Below are positions 1 through 8,468 of a DNA stretch of 64,000 bases, one piece after another. Source of the DNA: Candidatus Melainabacteria bacterium (GTDB lineage Bacteria; Cyanobacteriota; Vampirovibrionia; Obscuribacterales; Obscuribacteraceae). Under the pieces are notes generated by a model. It did no database searches. It had not been told where the DNA came from and saw only the letters and a program-made list of their open reading frames with translations. The number at the start of each line of letters is the position of its first letter. Within the stretch, counting starts at the first letter, position 1. Made by a program: the position numbers and the translations under genes. The stretch covers positions 22,932 through 86,931 of the forward strand of contig DAIDIP010000004.1 in assembly GCA_027451745.1 (NCBI GenBank). The letters are read 5' to 3'.

Positions 1-725
1 TGCGATCTTGTAGACATCAAATTTCAATTACTGCCAATACCATGTTCCACAAGACAAGAATACCGCTTCTAGCTTGGTTTTGGATGATCTTTTTAATTGC
101 CCAAGATAAAGGTGGAATTTCAGCTTTGAGGCTCAGTAAACTGCTAGGAATGCACTACAGCACTGTTTGGCACGTATTACATAAAATCAGAATAGCGATG
201 TCTCAGCAAGACAGTAAAGTAATAAAGTTAATCGGAACAATTGAATTGGATGAGGGCTTTTTCGGTAGAAAAAAGCACAAGAGCCAGGTACTGGTGATGA
301 TTGAATCAAAAAATGGCCACTCCGGCAAACTGGTAATGAAAAGAATATTTGGCACAATGGTAAACAAATCAGCAGTTAAAAATGTTGTGCAAGAGTGCGT
401 TGATATGCGACATCGCTATAAATTTGTGACAGATCGTGCCGCAGCACATAATATCCTGGAGAAGATGGGTCACCGGTTAGAGGCTCACCTCTCAACTCCA
501 ATATCAGCTGCTGAGAAATTGCCATTTGTCCACTTAGCAATTTCATTAGCTAAACGATTTCTGCTGGGAACCTATCACGGGATCAAGAGAAAACATCTTC
601 AAAACTATCTTGACGAGTTCTGCTATCGCTACAATCGCCGCTTTCAAGAAAGTGGACTTTATCAAAGTCTCATAAAAGCCTGTGTATACGCCATTCCAAT
701 CAGCTATCCTGCTCTAACGCGATAG
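1..725 (+). CDS. IS1595-family (ISXO2-like) transposase, 5' end outside window
   Basis: DDE-type transposase. The reading frame is open from base 3, so the first ATG at 42 is internal: the upstream codons give a CRHQISITANT stretch that fits the usual link between the N-terminal zinc ribbon and the catalytic domain. The zinc ribbon itself lies outside the window. Counting from that ATG, the first catalytic Asp is in ELDEGFFG (D70) and the second in FVTDRAA (D131). The C-terminal signature LGTYHG followed by YLDEFCYRYNRR is typical of ISXO2-like transposases. The frame ends normally with TAG at 725 and no internal stop is visible. No terminal inverted repeat could be delimited because only one end is in view. 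Confidence 0.88.
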   Translation, partial: RSCRHQISITANTMFHKTRIPLLAWFWMIFLIAQDKGGISALRLSKLLGMHYSTVWHVLHKIRIAMSQQDSKVIKLIGTIELDEGFFGRKKHKSQVLVMIESKNGHSGKLVMKRIFGTMVNKSAVKNVVQECVDMRHRYKFVTDRAAAHNILEKMGHRLEAHLSTPISAAEKLPFVHLAISLAKRFLLGTYHGIKRKHLQNYLDEFCYRYNRRFQESGLYQSLIKACVYAIPISYPALTR

Positions 726-767
726 GTATGTAAAATTACTGGCTTAAAAAACCAGTTTCCCAGCAGT

Positions 768-929
768 ATGAAATGCAAACAATGTCGCACATTAATACCT
801 TTAGACGATGCCTCTTTGCGTCTAATGGCTGAAATAAGAGCTATTTGCCAGTCGGAAATTTCGTCAGCAAATCCTCTATCAGTTCCGAAAAATCTCTTTT
901 GTCTTCATTTTGCAAAAGCAGCATTTTAG
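768..929 (+). CDS. Possible 53-aa Cys-containing small protein
   Basis: A short frame downstream of the transposase begins MKCKQC and has four cysteines (C3, C6, C27, C45), which could form a small zinc knuckle. There is no good Shine-Dalgarno sequence before the ATG. I do not recognise the protein; it may be a passenger or remnant of the insertion sequence, or chance. The rest of the 726-1036 gap shows nothing else coding. Confidence 0.22.
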   Translation: MKCKQCRTLIPLDDASLRLMAEIRAICQSEISSANPLSVPKNLFCLHFAKAAF

Positions 930-1036
930 CCTGATTATTTGACTTTTTGCTGCTGACTTCGCACTACTAACGCATCCCATTATTAACTGAAATTTCAAAA
1001 CCAGCAATGGAACAGCCAAGCGGAGCGAACAATCCA

Positions 1037-1078
1037 GCCCGGGAATCCGACTTTCGAGTCGCTCCTGGGCATTTTTCT
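1037..1078 (+). terminator. Rho-independent terminator with UUCG tetraloop
   Basis: Outer stem GCCCGGGA (1037-1044) pairs with TCCTGGGC (1063-1070). An inner stem CGACT/AGTCG closes on a TTCG loop (1053-1056). A T-run follows at 1072-1076, so the orientation is plus and it would end transcripts coming from the transposase side. It abuts the stop codon of the minus-strand hddC gene and may act as a two-way barrier. Confidence 0.8.
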
Positions 1079-1787
1079 AATTTTTATTTGTTTTTAAATG
1101 GGTAGACAATTCTTTTATTCCCTGTTCTGAGCCGGCTTCATAAAAGCGATCTTTTACTTCATAAGCAGCTAATTGTTTTTCTTTTATGAGTGAAACAAAC
1201 ACCTCTGCTAAATCAAAAATTTGATCAGCTTGAAATTTAGAAAAAGCTTGTGCTTTAAAAATTGATAGACCATAGTCAACATATTGCATATTAGGGCTAG
1301 GTCTGTTTTTATCATAATGAAGAACCATGCCTGAGTTGCAAGAAAGATTGGATGGTATCCATTCATTGTTGTTTTTAAATACAGTCAACAAGCCCATTTT
1401 GCTTGATTGCTGAAAAGCTTCATACACGGGAGTAAAAACTGTATCTAAATATGAATCTCCATAAAGAACAGCAAAAGGACTATTCAGACCAAGACCAGCT
1501 TTTAGAGCAGCACCACCAGTACCCAGTAATTTTTCACCATCGTATGAATATTGCACATTCAATCCAAAATTTTTGCCATCTTTTACATAATCTGCAACGA
1601 TTTCGCCTAAATAACCTAAGCACAAAATTACCTCAGTAACTTTTTCTCTTGCTAACAATCTAAGTTGATGAGCAATAAAAGGCTCATCATTTATAGGTAT
1701 CATTGCTTTGGGTAAATTGGCATAAGCAGCATTTACCCGAGTACCTAAGCCTCCCGCGAGTATTAAGACTGGTGGGAAATTAGCCAT
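1077..1787 (-). CDS. hddC: Sugar nucleotidyltransferase, HddC-like (heptose-1-phosphate guanylyltransferase)
   Basis: Nucleotidyltransferase of the NTP_transferase fold, about 236 aa. Starting at ATG 1787, the protein opens with MANFPPVLILAGGLGTR, the family's glycine-rich nucleotide loop. NLPKAMIPI, GYLGE and LYGDSYLD follow, the last holding the metal-binding Asp. A longer start at 1835 is possible but would put a non-conserved leader before the strand that begins the fold. The chosen start overlaps the end of the upstream epimerase gene by 8 bp. With gmhA and hddA in the same minus-strand set, the best guess is transfer of GMP to D-glycero-alpha-D-manno-heptose-1-phosphate, giving GDP-heptose for surface glycans. 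Specificity is inferred from context; other NDP-sugars are possible. Confidence 0.78.
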   Translation of the reverse strand: MANFPPVLILAGGLGTRVNAAYANLPKAMIPINDEPFIAHQLRLLAREKVTEVILCLGYLGEIVADYVKDGKNFGLNVQYSYDGEKLLGTGGAALKAGLGLNSPFAVLYGDSYLDTVFTPVYEAFQQSSKMGLLTVFKNNNEWIPSNLSCNSGMVLHYDKNRPSPNMQYVDYGLSIFKAQAFSKFQADQIFDLAEVFVSLIKEKQLAAYEVKDRFYEAGSEQGIKELSTHLKTNKN

Positions 1788-2775
1788 TTGTTTTATGATG
1801 TTCAAAAACTGAAAAATCTTGATTGAGCATTTCATCTATCGACTTAGCTATAGCTTGTGAAGATGAATACTGACAGCGCCATCCCGATCTTTTTATTTTT
1901 TCAGTGTTGAGTCGCACAACAGGTATATCCCCTTTCCAGCCCCTGCTGCCTCCAGCATAATCGAGTTTTACTTTATTAGAATCACCTACAACCTTATCAA
2001 TGGCAATTTTGGCTATTTCTGTCACGGTTATGTAATCATCTGTAGCTACATTGAAAGCAGCAAAAGATTCTTGCACTTTTTCATTTGCCCACAAAACAGC
2101 ATTAATTACATCACTTACATAAATATATGATTTGCTTTGCCTACCATCACCTAATATTGTTAATTCATTTGGATTAGATTTTAATTTAGCAATAAAATCA
2201 AAGCCTACACCATGAGTTTGTCTTGGCCCTACAACATTTGCAAAACGAAAAACCAAACCTTTTAAATCAAACATATAACAATATGCTGAGATAAGCGCTT
2301 CTCCTGCTAATTTGCTGGCTCCATAAGTGGAAATTGGTAAAAGAGGGCCATGGTCTTCAGTGATTTCATGCATACCAACATCGCCATAAATGCCGCTTCC
2401 TGAAGCATAAAGAATTTTTGATGCACCAGTTATTCTCATTGCTTCCATAATGTTATGGGTAAGAAGGGTGCCTTGATCGAAATCAATAGATGGTTCTGTA
2501 AGAGCTTTAGCTATATCAGGATTAGAAGCTAAGTGAATAACGGTATGGTGTTGTTCCATCGCTCTTTGCAAATGCTCTTTGTCGCTGATATCACCTTCAA
2601 TAACATTTAGTTTGCTGCTGCTTTGATGATGTGATAAGTAGGCTAACTGTCCTGAAGAAAGATTATCGTATACAGTAACGCCAGTTACTCCAGGCTGAGT
2701 CAGCAAGCGATCAACAAAATGACTGCCTATAAATCCGGCGCCCCCTGCTATAAAAACTTTATTGAGCATGTTCAT
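1780..2775 (-). CDS. NAD-dependent epimerase/dehydratase (extended SDR)
   Basis: Extended short-chain dehydrogenase of about 331 aa. The N-terminus carries the NAD-binding GGAGFIGSH motif, followed by the SGSGIYG strand and the catalytic YGASK (Tyr-x3-Lys). The RFANVVGPRQ and GDGRQSKSYIYVSDV segments are typical of UDP/GDP-sugar epimerases and dehydratases. ATG at 2769 is an alternative start two codons downstream. It sits between hddA and hddC, so it probably modifies the sugar ring of GDP-heptose or another nucleotide sugar. The exact reaction cannot be read from the sequence. Confidence 0.85.
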   Translation of the reverse strand: MNMLNKVFIAGGAGFIGSHFVDRLLTQPGVTGVTVYDNLSSGQLAYLSHHQSSSKLNVIEGDISDKEHLQRAMEQHHTVIHLASNPDIAKALTEPSIDFDQGTLLTHNIMEAMRITGASKILYASGSGIYGDVGMHEITEDHGPLLPISTYGASKLAGEALISAYCYMFDLKGLVFRFANVVGPRQTHGVGFDFIAKLKSNPNELTILGDGRQSKSYIYVSDVINAVLWANEKVQESFAAFNVATDDYITVTEIAKIAIDKVVGDSNKVKLDYAGGSRGWKGDIPVVRLNTEKIKRSGWRCQYSSSQAIAKSIDEMLNQDFSVFEHHKTNG

Positions 2776-2778
2776 AAA

Positions 2779-2886
2779 TTAGGGCATCAAATATAATTGT
2801 TTGTTCAAAATCAATTGTAGTAAAAAATATTCATTGTAAGGATAATCATCAGTTATTTTAATTGCTTTTTCACGAACAGCTTCACT
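2779..2886 (-). pseudogene. Orphan 34-codon open tail between hddA and the epimerase
   Basis: Immediately after the TGA of hddA the same reading frame stays open for 34 codons and then ends at TAA (2779-2781), 3 bp before the epimerase ATG. The peptide (SEAVREKAIKITDDYPYNEY, then a Leu-rich end) looks protein-like rather than random. hddA already ends at the family's usual C-terminus (FDFEGTKIIV), so this is not simply a truncated hddA. It may be the surviving 3' end of a deleted cluster gene. I do not recognise the peptide. Confidence 0.3.
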
Positions 2887-3870
2887 TCAAACTATAATTT
2901 TTGTTCCCTCAAAATCAAAGTGAAAACGTAATTCTTGCAAACCAGCCTCAGTCATTTTTTCTCGCAATTTTCTTTTGTTCTCGGTATAGAACAATAAGAA
3001 TCCCCCTCCTCCAGCGCCAACTAATTTGCCGCCAAGAGCACCATGTTTCCTTGCTAAGTCATAGTACTTATCTATTTCGTTATTGCTCATGCTTGGGGAT
3101 CTTTTCTTCTTGTGTAACCAATGCTCGTGCATAAGCTCACCGAAAGTATCTAATTGTCCTTGCTCCAGGGTTTTTTTTATCCTTAAGCCCAAGTCTTTGA
3201 CGAAATGAAGATTTTCAATCATATCTTTGTCATTTTCTTTACTTTTTTTATCTTGTACGCTTAAAAGCTCAGAGGCAGATCTAAGATAGCCAGTAAAAAA
3301 CATGATCAAATTGTCTTCTAAACTATAAATTGTCTGCTTTGAAAACTGAGCTGGATAAGCTTTGACAGTGCCAGATTTGTCTATTTCAAAACAGCTAATT
3401 CCTCCGTAGGCAGCTATGTATTGATCTTGTTTGCCCACAGGCTCTTTAAGAATATTAATTTCAATATTGCATGCTTGTTCAGCTAATTCATGAGGACTTA
3501 CGATAACATTTTTGTTTTTTTTGTATACATGCAAAACTTTTAGTAAAGCAGTGGTGAAACTTCCAGATGAACCCAAGCCTGTGCCAGCAGGAATATCAGC
3601 CATGCTTACTAATTCTATATTTGGACCTATATTCATTGTAGATAAAGCTGCCTTAAAAATGGGATGCTGAATTTCATCCACAGTTTTTACGCGTTCAAAT
3701 TTTGAATACTTTAGTATGTATTCTTCGTTCCATGCTTGATTGACAGCCAAGTACATATACTTGTCTATAGCGGCAGCTAAAACAAAGCCACCAAAGCGCT
3801 CATAATAAGAGGGCAGATCAGTGCCTCCTCCCCCAAGTGATATACGCATTGGACTGCGCGCAATAAGCAT
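2887..3870 (-). CDS. hddA: GHMP kinase, HddA-like (heptose-7-phosphate 1-kinase)
   Basis: Sugar kinase of 327 aa in the GHMP superfamily. The N-terminus has RSPMRISLGGGGTDLPSYY, the substrate-side motif of the HddA/fucose-kinase-like branch. The ATP loop is PAGTGLGSSGSFTTALL, and the C-terminal GALGGKLVGAGGGGFLLFY motif is also present. It is translationally coupled to gmhA: the gmhA stop and the hddA start share the A of TAATG at 3870. With gmhA and hddC it would phosphorylate heptose-7-phosphate at C1. The following step needs a GmhB-type phosphatase, which is not in this window. Family is firm; exact substrate follows from the neighbours. Confidence 0.85.
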   Translation of the reverse strand: MLIARSPMRISLGGGGTDLPSYYERFGGFVLAAAIDKYMYLAVNQAWNEEYILKYSKFERVKTVDEIQHPIFKAALSTMNIGPNIELVSMADIPAGTGLGSSGSFTTALLKVLHVYKKNKNVIVSPHELAEQACNIEINILKEPVGKQDQYIAAYGGISCFEIDKSGTVKAYPAQFSKQTIYSLEDNLIMFFTGYLRSASELLSVQDKKSKENDKDMIENLHFVKDLGLRIKKTLEQGQLDTFGELMHEHWLHKKKRSPSMSNNEIDKYYDLARKHGALGGKLVGAGGGGFLLFYTENKRKLREKMTEAGLQELRFHFDFEGTKIIV

Positions 3871-4469
3871 TACTTATAAAGACCCTCCCATTTGGCTGAA
3901 TTTGTTTGAAGGTCTGGATGAGATACAAATAAATGCCATATAACGGCCTGAAGCCCCTCGGTAATAGGTGTAACCAATTCAGGTGCAAGGTTAGGGATAA
4001 CGATAGTGGCATCAGCTACTTTTGCTATATGCCCACCATCTTTACCAAGCACACCAATTACAACGGAACCATTTTGTTTGGCAAAAGATACAGCATTAAC
4101 CAAATTCATACTTATATTATGCTCGGTGTTTCCGCCACCAACTGAAAAAACTAGCAATCCATCATTTTTATTCAACCGACTGACATGCAACCAGTTAACT
4201 AATGTGCTCTCCCAACCTTCGTCATTTACCCGGGCAGTTAATTCAGACACATTGTCGTAGGGCGCATATGCCTCAATAGAACACATTTTTCTAAAATCCC
4301 CAGTAGCATGCGAAGCATGCCCAGCGCCACCACCAGAACCGATAATGAACAGGCGACCACCGAATTTTCTTACTCTCGCTAATTGCAGTACTGCTTGTTC
4401 TATAGATCCTGCGTCAATATTGTTTAACGCCGAGGCACACTTTTCAATAAATTCTGTACTGAATGTCAT
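3870..4469 (-). CDS. gmhA: SIS-domain phosphoheptose isomerase
   Basis: SIS-fold isomerase, 199 aa, the usual length of GmhA. It would convert sedoheptulose-7-phosphate to D-glycero-D-manno-heptose-7-phosphate, the first step of heptose nucleotide synthesis. Visible motifs are the phosphate-binding IGSGGGAGHASH, the second SIS loop FSVGGGN, and the C-terminal TEGLQAVIWHLF, which carries an acid and a His where GmhA enzymes have catalytic residues. It is the first gene of the minus-strand heptose set and diverges from the membrane protein gene at 4557. Confidence 0.82.
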   Translation of the reverse strand: MTFSTEFIEKCASALNNIDAGSIEQAVLQLARVRKFGGRLFIIGSGGGAGHASHATGDFRKMCSIEAYAPYDNVSELTARVNDEGWESTLVNWLHVSRLNKNDGLLVFSVGGGNTEHNISMNLVNAVSFAKQNGSVVIGVLGKDGGHIAKVADATIVIPNLAPELVTPITEGLQAVIWHLFVSHPDLQTNSAKWEGLYK

Positions 4470-4544
4470 AGTTATGTCACGGTTGTCAATTGCAAATCTG
4501 CCAATGTATTCAGCATATCATGTCGACCATAACTCTTTTGCCCC

Positions 4545-4568
4545 GCCTAACATATAATGATGTTAGGC
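4545..4568. promoter_or_regulatory. Perfect 9-bp dyad with TATAAT at its centre
   Basis: GCCTAACAT (4545-4553) and ATGTTAGGC (4560-4568) form a perfect inverted repeat across a 6-base centre. TATAAT (4553-4558) lies over the centre, inside the gap between gmhA and the divergent membrane protein gene. It could be an operator over a -10 box. If so, translation of the downstream gene would have to begin at the later ATG (4596). No convincing -35 box was seen. Confidence 0.35.
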
Positions 4569-5873
4569 ATTTTATTCTCGTTCAACAAAGCGCAAATGAA
4601 ACCCAGCAATAAATGGTTATATCTAATTATTTTTATAGGACTGGTTTTCCGCTTTTTTTATCCATTCTTTTCTAACCCCTTTGGTCATTTGTATTCTGAT
4701 CCACATAGGCATCATTACAATGTCACCGAGGATCATTTTGGCACGGCATTATTTTCAATACTTGATCCACCTTTACCTCAACTTATCCTCAAAACTGCCC
4801 TCTTTATTTTTGGCGATACTGTATTCGGTGCAGCTACCTATCTTGGACTGCTATGTGCCATTACACCTTGGTGCTGGTACAAATGGGGGCGAGAAATTTT
4901 TCCTTCAAAAACAACAGCTCTAATTTTTATGGCTGTAATTACTTATTTACCTTCTTGGATTAGTATTTATTCTTATTTTATGGATGAACCTATCCTATTA
5001 CCTCTGCTTGGCATATCACTCTGGCTAAGTTGGCGGGCAAAAAGAAAAGGCACAATTTCTTCTCTACTTCTTGCCACAGTACTTTGGGCACTTACTGCAT
5101 CGGTAAAGCTCAATACTGCTTTTGAACTAGTGCTCGTTTTATCCTGGCTGATTTTCTGCCTATGGAAACAGAATAGAAGAAAAGCGTTATTGGCAAGTAT
5201 TGTCGTAGCCTGCATAGTGGGTATGACATATTTGACCTATCCTCTCTGGGTCTATAAGGGACTTGGTTTTACTTGGCTTTTTCCACCAGGAATGGGTGCC
5301 TTAAACAGAGGCTGGCATAGAAGCAATGGCGTTGAATATACAACAACAATAATTTATAAGGGCAAGACTTTATATCAAACCGGAAGCTTTGGCTCCAATG
5401 CCACGTGCTCTGAACCATTTGCTCCTTTTTCTAATTGGAGCACATGGAGACATGGACTTTTTAAGTACACCATCAATTGCGATAAGCCAGTGAATTTAAC
5501 TTTAGAGCCTTATCCACTAGCGTTAAAGGACCATTTGCGTAATATGCTTGAAGAGACACTGCACTTATTGTTTAGTCAATCATGGCCAGATTGTCGAGAA
5601 GACGACCCAATTCAACAGGCTCAAAGACTAATGCGTTGGGCATGGTCTGTGCTTACCTTAGCAATTATCATTTTGGCTGTACGAAAAAAAGCAATGAATA
5701 ATGTTCTGGTTATTCTTTGTTTAGCAACGCTTGCTGCTTATGTTCTTAGCGATTCGTCAATGCTGGATGGACGTTATCGCAAGCCTTGGGAAGGCATTGC
5801 TATAGCTACATTGATTTATTTGTACTGCACAAATAAATCAAAAAGAAAAACGAATGAGGGGTGTTTTGGTTAA
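4557..5873 (+). CDS. Multi-pass membrane protein, probable GT-C glycosyltransferase
   Basis: Integral membrane protein of 438 aa with roughly ten hydrophobic helices and a large polar loop in the second half (about residues 245-345). An acidic/His-rich segment (LYSDPHRHHY) follows the first helix. This layout resembles GT39/PMT-like or other GT-C enzymes, which use lipid-linked sugars on the outer face of the membrane. I found no signature that fixes the family. The ATG at 4557 lies inside an inverted repeat; ATG 4596 (MKPSNKWLY, just before the first helix) is an equally good start. It sits between the heptose genes and a GT2 enzyme, consistent with glycan assembly. Confidence 0.6.
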   Translation: MMLGILFSFNKAQMKPSNKWLYLIIFIGLVFRFFYPFFSNPFGHLYSDPHRHHYNVTEDHFGTALFSILDPPLPQLILKTALFIFGDTVFGAATYLGLLCAITPWCWYKWGREIFPSKTTALIFMAVITYLPSWISIYSYFMDEPILLPLLGISLWLSWRAKRKGTISSLLLATVLWALTASVKLNTAFELVLVLSWLIFCLWKQNRRKALLASIVVACIVGMTYLTYPLWVYKGLGFTWLFPPGMGALNRGWHRSNGVEYTTTIIYKGKTLYQTGSFGSNATCSEPFAPFSNWSTWRHGLFKYTINCDKPVNLTLEPYPLALKDHLRNMLEETLHLLFSQSWPDCREDDPIQQAQRLMRWAWSVLTLAIIILAVRKKAMNNVLVILCLATLAAYVLSDSSMLDGRYRKPWEGIAIATLIYLYCTNKSKRKTNEGCFG

Positions 5874-7096
5874 GAAAAATCGTGCTTTGTATTTTTTGAA
5901 AGAGACGCAGCATGAATCAACAAGGTTGAAGTGAAATTTATAAAGCTCAGCACTATAAAAACCATGCCCGTTATCGCTAAATGACCAGATGATGGGTTGC
6001 TGGGTAATCTAAAATCGTTGACAAAATAATCTCTCAAAAAAGGAAACACCGCAGCCAAGCCAATAGTAATCAGTACCATGCTAATAACTATGGATCTATT
6101 GTATGGAAAAATAGCCACCCATTTTTTTGTTGTGTCCCCATGAAAGTCGTATAGGACGCGGGCCAATACACCAGAGAAAATCAAATGAGCACCAAGCACT
6201 GAAAGAAAAGCGCCCAACATTTGCCAATAGAATGAAAAACCCAAGCCACCAACAACTTTTTCCCCACCTGCTAAAAGCAAAACTAAAGCAAGTCCTAATG
6301 CAAAACAGATAAACCCAGGACTAAGTAGAAAAAAATCTGCCCGATAAACAAAAGTGTTTTTTAGGGTGTACCAGCCGGCAATCCAAGGTTCTGCAAAACC
6401 TCGCCGTTTATGGTGACTTACTCTGCCATTTATATCTTTGTAGAACTTGATAGGTATTTCGGTTATTTTGAGTTCTAAATATATTGCCTTGATAATCATC
6501 TCGGAAGCATATTGCCAAGATTGTGACTTTAACTGCATGCGCTTTAGACCATCTAAAGTAACGCCGCGCATACCACAATGAATATCAGAGAATTTCTGAT
6601 TGAAAATAACATCAAAAAAATATGTTGTAGCTGGGCTGCCAAAATATTGATGTAATGCAGGCATTGCCCCCGGCTCTATACTTCCGGCAAATCGAGAACC
6701 CATAATATATTCGTAGCCTTGTTTGAATTTATCAACAAAAGGCTTTAATTCTCTGAAATCATAAGTGCAATCACAATCACCTAATATTGTATATTTACCG
6801 CGAATATGAGGCAAAGCATCTATATAGGCACGACCCAGACCACGTCTAGGCACTTTTAAAACACGAGCACCTTTTGATAAAGCTATTTCAGCCGTTTTAT
6901 CGTCCGAACTATCAATGATAAGTATTTCGGTCGGTATATCGATTCCTTTTATTCCTTCATTGCACCAGTCAACGAAAGTACTAATCGTAGCTTCTTCATT
7001 CAAAGCTGGAATGACAATAGACAATTCAACATATGCTAAATCATTGGCAGGTATTAAAAGCTCATAGTCTGAACCTATGACTTTCTGGGTGGACAT
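5870..7096 (-). CDS. Family 2 glycosyltransferase with C-terminal membrane helices
   Basis: A GT-A fold glycosyltransferase, 408 aa. The domain begins at residue 25 (LSIVIPALNEE). It has IIDSSDDKTAEIA and the metal-binding GDCDCTYDF (DCD) near residue 115, with GSRFAGSIEPGAMP further on, as in polyprenyl-phosphate-mannose/glucose synthases. About four transmembrane segments follow from residue 255. It probably loads a sugar from a nucleotide donor onto a polyprenyl phosphate, which the neighbouring GT-C-like protein could use. It ends tail-to-tail with that gene (4-bp overlap) and starts 2 bp after the MshEN-like gene, so those two are co-transcribed. Confidence 0.85.
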   Translation of the reverse strand: MSTQKVIGSDYELLIPANDLAYVELSIVIPALNEEATISTFVDWCNEGIKGIDIPTEILIIDSSDDKTAEIALSKGARVLKVPRRGLGRAYIDALPHIRGKYTILGDCDCTYDFRELKPFVDKFKQGYEYIMGSRFAGSIEPGAMPALHQYFGSPATTYFFDVIFNQKFSDIHCGMRGVTLDGLKRMQLKSQSWQYASEMIIKAIYLELKITEIPIKFYKDINGRVSHHKRRGFAEPWIAGWYTLKNTFVYRADFFLLSPGFICFALGLALVLLLAGGEKVVGGLGFSFYWQMLGAFLSVLGAHLIFSGVLARVLYDFHGDTTKKWVAIFPYNRSIVISMVLITIGLAAVFPFLRDYFVNDFRLPSNPSSGHLAITGMVFIVLSFINFTSTLLIHAASLSKNTKHDFS

Positions 7097-7098
7097 AT

Positions 7099-7413
7099 TT
7101 ATTTATCGCTACCTGGTTGTTTCTTTTGCTGATGAATCATTTCTGTGAGCGAATCAATAATTACTTGATCTGTTCTATGTTGCCAGTCTAGAGCAGTTAA
7201 CAAATCAGCCCGCGACATAATTCCCTTGGAGAGAATCAATTCACCCAAAGGCATACCAGATTTTTCTTGTTGAGCAATTAAATCTTCTAACTGCACCAGA
7301 GTGAGCTTCCCTTGCTTTAAAAGGATTTCTCCTAATTTTTCTGGTCTTGTGAGAACATCCCACTTCTCTTCATCAGTAAGAGGTATGTGTTTTGCGTGCG
7401 GGTCCATATTCAC
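7099..7413 (-). CDS. Stand-alone MshEN / GspE N-terminal-like domain protein
   Basis: A 104-aa protein with the helical repeat LGEILLKQGKLTLVQLEDLI then LGELILSKGIMSRADLLTAL. This matches the N-terminal domain of type II secretion / type IV pilus ATPases (MshEN), some of which bind c-di-GMP. No ATPase follows, so it is a free domain. The first codon is GTG at 7413, preceded by GAGG; ATG 7407 is the alternative. It lies just upstream of the GT2 gene on the same strand. A regulatory role in glycan or pilus assembly is only a guess. Confidence 0.6.
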   Translation of the reverse strand: MNMDPHAKHIPLTDEEKWDVLTRPEKLGEILLKQGKLTLVQLEDLIAQQEKSGMPLGELILSKGIMSRADLLTALDWQHRTDQVIIDSLTEMIHQQKKQPGSDK

Positions 7414-7493
7414 AATTTCCTCAAAGCAGTATCAAAATATAAAGGTCTGCACAATTCTATTTGACATTCTATACGAATGGACAGAAATAGCAA

Positions 7494-8468
7494 TTAATTA
7501 GCCAATTTAGTTTGTCTCTGGTTGCCCTTTATTTCTCTCCAGAAGACAAGGAGACAGCTGGCATTAAATATGGATGAATATGTGCCAGAAGCAATACCTA
7601 TAAGCATTGCTAAAACAAAGTCTTTTGTTGTCACCCCACCAAAGAAGAATAGGCAAGCCAGAGTCATTAATACTGTTAAAGATGTATAAATGGAACGAGC
7701 AAGCGTTTGATTTACACTTTCATTGGCTACATCGGCAAAAGTTAAGCGACGTTCTTTGCCAGTAATTTCATCTAACTTTTTGCTGCCAACATATTTGGTG
7801 TTTTCTCTAATTCGATCAAAAACAACAATTGTGTCATGAACAGAAAAACCAATTACAGTCAGGATGGCACTTATAAATAAACTATCTACTTCAGTGCCGC
7901 TAACAAGACCTAAAAGAGCAAAAATTCCACATAATGCCAAAGCATCATGAAACAAAGCAATAATTGCGCAAACGGCATAATCAAGCTTAAAGCGATAACT
8001 AATATAGAGGATCATTATGGCAAATGTGATCAACAGTGACACTATGCCACTCATAAGCAGCTCTGGACCTATTGTGGCGCTAACCTTATCAACGGATAAC
8101 ATTTTGAAAGGACCACATTTTTCTCTTAACTTAGCATCTAATTGTTGTTTGTCTGATTCATTTTCGATTGCTTTGGTTCGCATAATCACGACCTGCTCAC
8201 CAGAAACTTCGGCCATCTGCACTTGAGAACCGGGAAGGCCGCTTTCTTCTAGAGTCTGTCTGATTGGTTCGAGATCCACTCCTTTTTTAAATTGATATTG
8301 CAGTATGGAGCCACCGGTAAAATCAATACCCGGTTTAAGAGGGGCATGATATTTGAAACAACACAGAACAATACCCACTAGACCAGGAATAAGAATAGCT
8401 AGCGATATTCCAAACCATATCCAACGATAAGTAACCAGATCAATACGTAAGCGCTCCGTCAGCTTCAT
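7494..8468 (-). CDS. secF: Protein translocase subunit SecF
   Basis: Membrane subunit of the SecDF complex that helps pull proteins through SecYEG using the proton gradient, 324 aa. After the first helix comes the signature KPGIDFTGGSI (residues 45-55). Later the conserved HDTIVVFDRIREN lies within the helical bundle. AGGAGG lies just before the ATG at 8468. Interestingly, this Shine-Dalgarno is part of the GC-rich intergenic element separating secF from secD. Assignment is secure. Confidence 0.96.
   Translation of the reverse strand: MKLTERLRIDLVTYRWIWFGISLAILIPGLVGIVLCCFKYHAPLKPGIDFTGGSILQYQFKKGVDLEPIRQTLEESGLPGSQVQMAEVSGEQVVIMRTKAIENESDKQQLDAKLREKCGPFKMLSVDKVSATIGPELLMSGIVSLLITFAIMILYISYRFKLDYAVCAIIALFHDALALCGIFALLGLVSGTEVDSLFISAILTVIGFSVHDTIVVFDRIRENTKYVGSKKLDEITGKERRLTFADVANESVNQTLARSIYTSLTVLMTLACLFFFGGVTTKDFVLAMLIGIASGTYSSIFNASCLLVFWREIKGNQRQTKLAN

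Noticed and set aside
1-725. Complete insertion sequence
   Set aside because: Only the 3' part of the transposase is in view and no terminal inverted repeat pair can be identified.
1451-1639. Plus-strand frame inside hddC
   Set aside because: Shadow frame with no ribosome site and no recognisable protein features; lies wholly inside a well-supported gene.
2887-2889. TGA of hddA as a recoded codon (selenocysteine or read-through)
   Set aside because: hddA already has its normal C-terminus before the TGA, and no SECIS-like hairpin or tRNA-Sec is seen; TGA serves as a stop in other genes here.
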